A stretch of 64,000 bases of DNA from Meandrina meandrites (taxonomy: Eukaryota > Cnidaria > Anthozoa > Scleractinia > Meandrinidae). A program made the position numbers and the translations under genes. The stretch's first letter is position 1, and every line of letters begins with the position of its first letter. The stretch is from NCBI GenBank assembly GCA_963693305.1, contig OY855906.1:5955501-6019500 (forward strand), read 5' to 3'. Positions 57,901 through 64,000 of the stretch are shown here, in pieces. Under the pieces are notes generated by a model. That model searched no databases. It saw only the letters and a program-made list of their open reading frames with translations, and was not told where the DNA came from.

Positions 57901-60900
57901 AAAGATGAACCTCGTTGCCCTGCCCTGTGAGCATCCGAGTGAGGTTTGGTTCTTTGTTCTTCGGAAAAGCAACTTCCAAGTCATATACGGCAGGTACTAA
58001 AATCAAATATCATTAAAGAGACTGTTTCAACACAAGCCATTATTATATGAATAGCTCTCCATGAGTGGACAAGATGAATCAAATCCTGTACAGTGATTGG
58101 CTACTCAAGAGGGCAAGATGGGGCTACCTTGCCACTCATGATTGCTCACTGTCTCACAAGAAAGTGGAGGGGACAGGGGGGCAGGAAGGTGCAAGAGGGG
58201 ACAGGGGGGGGCAGGAAGGGTATAGGAGTAAGGAGAACAGAGGGCGGAAAGTAGGATTCTCAAGGTGGCAGGAACCAGGAGTAAAAGATACAGGAAGCAG
58301 AAAGTTTAGAGTCCCCCATCCCCACCACAAAAAAATGGTGTTCTCCATGCCATAAATTATAATAAAACCTCTGTGACCAAACATGCTTGGTCAAGATGGC
58401 TAGATATTGGCCTCCTTTTATGTGAAGGTGTCTTGAGCAAGATAAACAAAAAAAGGAACTTGGCCAGTACTCAGCCATCTTGACCTCATGCTTGGTTAAT
58501 AACTTCTTTATAATACAAATTTGACCCATCTTGACATCATGCTTGGTTAATAACTTATTTATAATACAAACTTGACCCACAGAAATTTCACAGTAGTGAA
58601 ACAATGTGTGGTTCCAGAAAATATCCATACTCCCCCCACAGAAGGGATTGGAAATTCCGGGGAGGAGAGGGGTCTCAAAGACCCAAAAATTTAAAGCAAT
58701 GTATGAAGCTAAATTGGAATTTCCGGAGGGGTGGGGGGGTCATTGGGCAAATCCCTTCCGTTGGGGCGTATGGATATTTTCTGGAACCACACAATTGTAT
58801 TTTCTTTTTTTATGAAAACTGAAGACATTTGGAAATTCAACTTTACCCTTGTCCTTAAAATATTGAACAGTCATGGAGAAGCCTCTTGATCTTGGTAGTA
58901 GATGGTGTTTTAACTCAGGCAAGCCATGTTCTCTAGCATATTCTACACTAGCCTGTACTTTTGCTTCTGTTAGCCTTGTTCCTTCTGCAAAGATTGCCAT
59001 CTGGAAGTAAAAAAATATAGTAATTACAGCCATAGTCTGGAAGTTACGTTAATTAATAAAAGGAGTTGTAAACCTTATTGTTACTGGTACTCATTTTTGC
59101 AGGAATTTTACAACTTTGCGGAAACGAAAACAGGCATATTTCATGGGACTCAATTGTTGTGATTTTGGTAAAAATATCCCATTAAAAAGGCTAAAAATAC
59201 ATTCTCACAAGTCCATAATTTTGCAATTTTTTAAAAAATTGCGAAAATCATGAAAATTAAGTCCTGTGAAAATAAGTAACAATAAGGCATGTTGGTTGTT
59301 TACATTCAAAATAACATTTGTCACCTAAGTGTTTTTTCTGTAAGTTACTGTTGACAGCTTCCTCGTGGGTGTTTGAGTTGGCCAAACAAAAACGGTGAAG
59401 CTAGGTTTTTTTCCCAGGTGGCCAAAAGGTAATAAAATCTTGTGCTGCTATTACACCAAGTGAGGCAAGTGATCAAAACCTCAACAGTGAAAATCCAAAA
59501 TGCATTGACGAATGGTTCAAATTAGTGTAATGCATGCCATCCAATTTGAAAAAAAATATTATTAGTGGATAAAACATTCTGAGAATGTGGGCGAGTGCAA
59601 TTTTCTTCTCCAAGAAAGTTTTCAAAGGGTGTGAGAGGTGATGAGTGGGCAAGACTGCTAATGTCAATTGCCGCACACCTCTCCTTTACCACAGCCCTCC
59701 CCAGGAAATTAGACAAGAAGAAGGCCTTGAATGATTAAATAAAGATGTTAAATTTAACTCATCAACAATAGATGAGCTTGGGGAAGGTGCATGGAAAGAT
59801 GGAGCCACAAGCACAAGACCTGGGCACCTAGGGTAACCATGACAACCCTGTAAGTGGCAACCACCAGGCACTGACACACTGAAAAAAGTGGAACAACGAT
59901 GCTTACAACATGTGTTACCTATCTTCTTTGTGCCTCGTGGCACATAAGGCCTCAACATATGGGGGCGCACAATCATACCTTGTTTTCATTGGTAACATTT
60001 AGACCATGCGCGCATTGTTGTAATCAAATTTTGAAATCTTGTGATGCATAAATGTTTGTGGCGCGAGCAACAAAAGGAGGATTTTGGATTTTGCATTGAA
60101 TCGGTTGTTGGGTTTATTTGTTGATCATTTTAATTGTTTTATTTGGGATTTTGTGAATTAGATTGGACTTAACAGCCACATTTAAAAATAACATCATAGT
60201 CTAGCTACCAACCCAGAATGGAAATGGGAAATCTTTTAGTGTACTCAAACTCCTTTCCAGGACTTTTTGATCCTTCTGCCAGTTTCGACGTAAAAAGACA
60301 AATTCTGTGCACCACCAGGAGAAGCCAATTATTGGCAAAAACTTCAAGTAACCTTTCATGTAGCACTTACAGGTCTGCAACAACAGAGAAGATTAAAAAT
60401 ATTACTTATTAACTGAACATAACGGATTGCAAGGGCAAAAATGGGAATATTAGTGTCGTAAAAGGTCAGTAACACAATTTACTGTTATGCATAGACTGTA
60501 ATTTGATAAGGTTATATCAACCAAATATAAAAATTTGATGAAGGGTTCATGCCAAATACAATTTGATTTTAGCTTTTTTACACCAAGTACTCTTCGGCAC
60601 CACATCTTAAAGGACTTCTGGGGACCTCAATCCAGTTTTTTTAGAGCATGTAACTGAAATTTCTGTGCCATTATGCCCAATATATTAAAATCAATTTAAT
60701 TTTGCAATTATGCAAAAGGCAAATTTTATTTTTTTAAACTGTTTACCATGTGAATCAATAAAGACACAAATTGCATGTGTATATGTTGATGCATCAATTT
60801 CCTATATCTTTTCAACGACATTCAATACCTTAATGAATTTTGTTTTTCAAATTCAAGGTATTCAAGGCACATACATGTGAACCCTGTTGATAAAATGATC

Positions 60901-61078
60901 ATATTTACCGCCAATACTCCTGCTCTATCAGCAAGTATGTATCCAATCAACCAATCAACATCACTGCGGTGATTACACAGACAGATAGCGCTCTCCTTTC
61001 CTATTTTATCAAAGTCTTCCTTTTTTCCATAGAGCTTGATATCCATACCTGACCACCACTCAGCAAGGAATGTTAACT
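54913..61078 (-). CDS. 1-acyl-glycerol-3-phosphate acyltransferase (AGPAT3/4-like), 5' partial
   Basis: Seven exons: 61078-60909, 60374-60213, 59000-58847, 57996-57894, 57348-57270, 56868-56670 and 55043-54913, joining in phase to 331 residues and a stop. Family members run about 370-380, so some 50-60 N-terminal residues are missing; no matching exon was recognised between 61.1 kb and the right edge. Visible motifs: NHRSDVDWL (the NHx4D catalytic motif), FLRRNW, FAEGTR (glycerol-phosphate binding) and VPAVYD. Later come IPLKDIP with WCREAFQEKDKG, then a hydrophobic segment LVVVVFWNIILCLPLVWYFI and IASLLTAATIALVG. The C-terminus MIKVLLHFSDSKKGSSFG corresponds to the MIGV...KGSxYG tail of AGPAT3/4. 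The enzyme makes phosphatidic acid from lysophosphatidic acid in ER/Golgi membranes. The last intron is mostly a minisatellite. Confidence 0.9.
55500..56545. repeat. degenerate minisatellite in last AGPAT intron, unit about 42-45 bp
   Basis: About 20-25 diverged units built on TTGTTACGTTAGTGATCCGC, GCGTTCTGTTTTGTGTTTGA. Some subunits are shorter (about 33 bp). Because unit lengths are often multiples of three, long frames with LVIRAFCFVFDCY-like repeats appear, but no sign of a gene. It lies between the last two AGPAT exons. Confidence 0.9.
57000..57190. repeat. 28-bp minisatellite with GCGCGGGAAA core, AGPAT intron
   Basis: Six to seven units of CAAGCGCGGGAAAATGTGAA plus ACCAGTGG-like sequence with a 28-bp period, decaying at the right end. 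Each unit holds GCGGGAAA, the reverse of the E2F consensus TTTCCCGC. Located between the exons at 56670-56868 and 57270-57348. Confidence 0.9.
58383..58580. repeat. second copy of hairpin MITE plus 51-bp direct repeat
   Basis: ATGCTTGGTCAAGATGGCTA (58383-58402) pairs with 58476-58495. It resembles the 54148 copy in order and loop content. Its right end is duplicated: two units of CTTGACCTCATGCTTGGTTA plus AATAACTT-(C/A)-TTTATAATAC, about 51 bp apart. Confidence 0.65.
58605..58793. mobile_element. complete MITE with TGTGTGGTTCCAG ends, AGPAT intron
   Basis: 189 bp; the termini TGTGTGGTTCCAGAAAATAT and CCATAC are mirrored exactly for 26 bp, with weaker pairing (AGAAGGGATT) for 20 more. The interior is G/A-rich. 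A truncated relative is at 43184. No clear target duplication. Confidence 0.8.
59078..59290. repeat. inverted-repeat element, AGPAT intron
   Basis: CCTTATTGTTACT at the left and its complement AGTAACAATAAGG at the right, extending imperfectly to about 27 bp (TTGCAGGA / TCCTGTGAA). Short A/T-rich interior. Confidence 0.5.
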
Positions 61079-61217
61079 CTGAAAACAAAACAAGTCCATC
61101 TTTCCATAAGGCAAAATTAAAGGCATATTTAAATTAATGGCAACCTAAAAATAATGGTCTGGCTTTGTTTAAAATGACTATATCAGTCCACTGAAGTAAC
61201 AAAAGAGGTATATTATA

Positions 61218-61251
61218 GGAAAATCAATTACCTGACGAGGGAATTCCACGT

Positions 61252-61314
<63 letters not shown>

Positions 61315-61362
61315 TGAAGTGAAATTTAACGTGGAATTCACGAGTCAGATAATGGATTTTCC
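61218..61362. repeat. fold-back element, arms about 64 bp
   Basis: GAATTCCACGTTAAATTTCA and AAAAACCGATATCGCAC (left) are mirrored at 61299-61362. The 17-bp loop contains ATCGCGAAGCGAT, itself a small palindrome. Very few mismatches. Confidence 0.85.
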
Positions 61363-62050
61363 TTGAATCGCATAGAACCTTTTAAACATGAAAATGTGGT
61401 GACTGTTACGAATTTTACCCGGGATTTTAGTGCAGCCTCACTTTCAAGTCGCAATACCGCGCTGAATACCCTCGCATCTCTAGCCAATCAGAGCGCGCGA
61501 ATTCTTTGAGCTATGCGATTCTATCATGAATTATACACGCAGGGTTTTCATTTGAGGCCGGAGGCTGGCCGTACCACCCGGTCGTTTCTCATTCCATGTT
61601 GAGTAATTTGATACCAATATTTCGGAAGGTTTTTTTACTTTTTTAACTATATTATTTAAAGAGAACTTGAGTGAACTCCAGCCCTGCCTGGGAAACTGAG
61701 AAACCCTGGAAATGGCATTTCTGACTGTTCTATTTTAAAAATTTTCTGCAGAGGGCATGCCCCCAGAACCCCCTAGATGCTTGCGCCTTCAGCACTTGCG
61801 AGGCGCCTTGTGGCACCAAGAAAAATTTCATGTCCAGTGCTTTCACAACTATGTCCACTACTTTACAAAACTATTGAAAGCCCTGATACAGGCATGAGAT
61901 TTTGATCGCAAATTGAAAAAGCCTTGAAGCTTTTTTTAAGTGATGCCCATGTGTCTTGAATAAATAACAACAAAAATAATAATTACATTTCATTTTCCCT
62001 TGAGTAATTCACATAATATCTTTGGCACATCTTCTGAACAAGCAAAGCTA

Positions 62051-62231
62051 CTTGGTCACTCTCTCCTCCGCAGAGGCTCCTTCAGTGGAGGGGGGCGAAA
62101 AAACACGAAAAATGAAAAATAGGCCCGTGCGCTATCGTTTTGATTCTTCCCAGGCTCCTTGCGCTCTACCCATTTCCCAGTCCATATGAAAAAAAAAACA
62201 GAGGCCTCTGCGGAGGAGAGGGACTTGGTCA
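62051..62231. repeat. inverted-repeat element with TCTCCTCCGCAGAGGC ends
   Basis: Arms 62051-62079 and 62202-62231 pair over TCTCCTCCGCAGAGGC, with TGGTCA at the outer edges. The interior is about 120 bp. Confidence 0.65.
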
Positions 62232-63711
62232 TAATTTTAGCTCTGTAATATGACCACAAATGCATCAAAATCCCCGTGATAGTGCACCTTTAACAAACGG
62301 ATGTCAGATTTTGCACATGCTGCTTGAAAGACAAATGAGCTGTTATTTTTCTCAGAAGTACAGGCATAAGCAGAAGATCATTCGCAGAAAAATCACTGTC
62401 AGATTTTACTGTGCATGACCAGACCATTATTTGTAGACAGTTATTTGCAGATCACGTGATGGGCTCTCAGCCAATGAATAGGAAGAGAAAAATGTATTGC
62501 ATGAAAATAATTTTATTGATTGTGAGGACTGGGACATCTGTTTACTTCAAAATTAAAATTCGATCTGACTCTGTGGGTGGAAGTAGGAAGGAGCAAGAAA
62601 AACTGTGGAAACATTGCAGACATAAATACAAAACAAATACAGTTGAATGTAGTGAGTTAAAAACAATTAAATAACATAGATAGAAAGGTAAAAATTCGTT
62701 TGATGTCCTAAAATGTGAAAAACATATAGTATATAGCTATATATAAAACTAAAATGTTCTTTATTGAATATTATACATTATAAAAATATTGGCCAAAACA
62801 AGATTGCACGAGACAGATAATATGCAAGCCAGCAAGCCATGTGAGTCATGCGAGCCAGAAATCCCTAATCCCAATGAAAAGGCTAACCACAAGCTACCTA
62901 AACTACCGGTAACTGTAGACTAACCGGAGTGCTATTTAGGCTAACCAGAGTGCTATTTAGGCTAACTGACGTGTTATTTAAGCAAACTGGAATGGCTCGC
63001 ATGACTCGCCTTTTGTTCAGACCCATACATAAGGGCCGATTATATAACAAAGTTTAGACAGCATTTATGAAAGTTGTCATCTAGCCCATGTTTAAACCGC
63101 GAATACCAATAATTATTATTGTTTCTCCATAACCATGTTCAGAATCATGTCTAAACGCCGACTAAAGTTAGACCTGCTCACAGGTAGATTAAACACTGTT
63201 TAACAGTAATTTCTTGGCCAGCCATTTTGAAATGGAAGAACTACAGCGTCATACAGGCAGTGTGCCAATCAACATAATATTATTTACATTTACGGCAAAT
63301 TCTGTGTGTTTTAGGGACAGGTTTAATCCTTTAGAGAAATATGAATTTCTTCCCTAGCCTTTGCCTTCTTCATGCTGGTGTATCAAATATTTTCTACATC
63401 TGGAAATTCTCTTCCCAATTCTGCCAACAAAAGTTTTTTTTCTTTGCTAAAATTGGTTGTTCCACTGGATTTAGAAGCCATAATTAGTAAAATGTGCATA
63501 CAAGTAACTCAACAGACAATGTATTTCCTCAAAAGGCATTGTTTAAAGTCTGACTGGAAAAAAACATGGTTGAGTTGCATTGTAATGATATATTTGCAAT
63601 TGCAATTAAGCCAAAAACAAGTCAAGGGAAAACTCAGACTTTGTTTAAATAAGCAGGTCTTAGTATTTAATTTACCCATACTAAATTATTCACCATATGT
63701 TTGCCAACCTA

Positions 63712-64000
63712 CAGGGCTCGAAAATTTTTCTGAAATTCTTATAGCCATGATATGGGCTAGCTGGCATTGCTTCTTTACTAGCTCAGAGCCTGAGAGCTCT
63801 AGCCCTCTTTCAGTTCAGTTGTTGCTCTTTCTTTCAATTTGTGTTGTATTCGCACTCCACATCCTTTGTGCTCCCACAAACGCTGATGACTCTTCAATGG
63901 GTAATCGCGAAAGTTTTATGTAACAGAGGGCTGGATTTGTCCACTTAAGATGAAATTTGTGACAGGTGTGGCAAAACATTGCACCCTTTTCCTCATCATA
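63712..64000 (-). mobile_element. hAT-like terminus with TTF-type zinc finger fragment, cut by window edge
   Basis: CAGGGCTCGAAAA at 63712 matches the terminus of the 44571 element. On the minus strand a frame open at the window end (64000-63815) reads YDEEKGAMFCHTCHKFHLKW, resembling the TTF/BED-like finger at the N-terminus of some hAT transposases and ZNF862-like proteins. The finger lies only about 200 bp from the terminus and the frame then stops, suggesting a truncated or internally deleted copy. Confidence 0.4.

Larger units (their letters stand above)
61079..64000. other. right flank: repeats, missing AGPAT 5' exon not seen
   Basis: Beyond the two fold-back elements (61218, 62051), a TTAAAGG-type terminus near 62268-62292 (CCCCGTGATAGTGCACCTTT) and the hAT-like end at 63712, nothing recognisable. 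The N-terminal AGPAT exon is expected on the minus strand here or beyond the edge. Confidence 0.4.

Noticed and set aside
63372..63923. 183-codon plus-strand open frame near the right edge
   Set aside because: It runs through the CAGGGCTCG terminus at 63712 and antisense to the zinc-finger-like frame. Composition is hydrophobic and Ser-rich without domains, so it looks like a chance frame.

Overview
The window looks like nuclear DNA of an anthozoan cnidarian, most likely a stony coral or close relative. Genes have many short exons with GT-AG introns, intergenic DNA is AT-rich, and the sequence is crowded with tRNA-derived SINEs, fold-back elements and TTAA-type miniature transposons. The species call is an inference from gene architecture and repeat style; no search was run.

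Layout. 1-3.3 kb: a two-gene DNA transposon (YqaJ-type nuclease and a THAP/DDE transposase with one intron), resembling the ISL2EU group. 3.3-16 kb: sparse DNA with two small intronless genes for disordered, RRxS-rich proteins (5.9 and 14.9 kb), SINEs, a GAAC microsatellite and hairpin elements. 17-20.5 kb: an L1/Tx1-like LINE with an intact ORF1 and an ORF2 carrying a large in-frame internal deletion. 20.5-33 kb: repeat-rich, gene-poor; only weak ankyrin-like mini-exons were seen on the minus strand. 33.4-42.0 kb (minus): a complete nine-exon DBHS-family gene (NONO/SFPQ/nonA type). 42.2-53.2 kb (plus): a complete fifteen-exon UTP14 gene, head-to-head with the DBHS gene, with 145 bp between start codons. 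54.9-61.1 kb (minus): seven exons of an AGPAT3/4-like acyltransferase whose N-terminal exon(s) were not found. 61-64 kb: repeats, with a hAT-like terminus at the right edge.

Main discovery. Three introns of the DBHS gene and one intron of UTP14 each contain an 88-97 nt element with the full anatomy of a C/D box snoRNA: box C, box D, a perfect or G-U-closed terminal stem, and an internal hairpin with compensatory changes. All four lie in the sense orientation of their host. All share an 11-nt guide complementary to the universally conserved CGGUAAUUCCA of 18S rRNA, placed so that the +5 rule selects the U after CGG. From memory this is yeast Um578 (snR77) and human Um627 (SNORD65). UTP14 is itself a small-subunit processome protein, so host gene and guest RNA both serve 18S rRNA maturation.

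Limits. Exon boundaries were read by eye from splice signals, phase and family resemblance. Target positions and family names come from memory. No homology search, folding or expression data were available.
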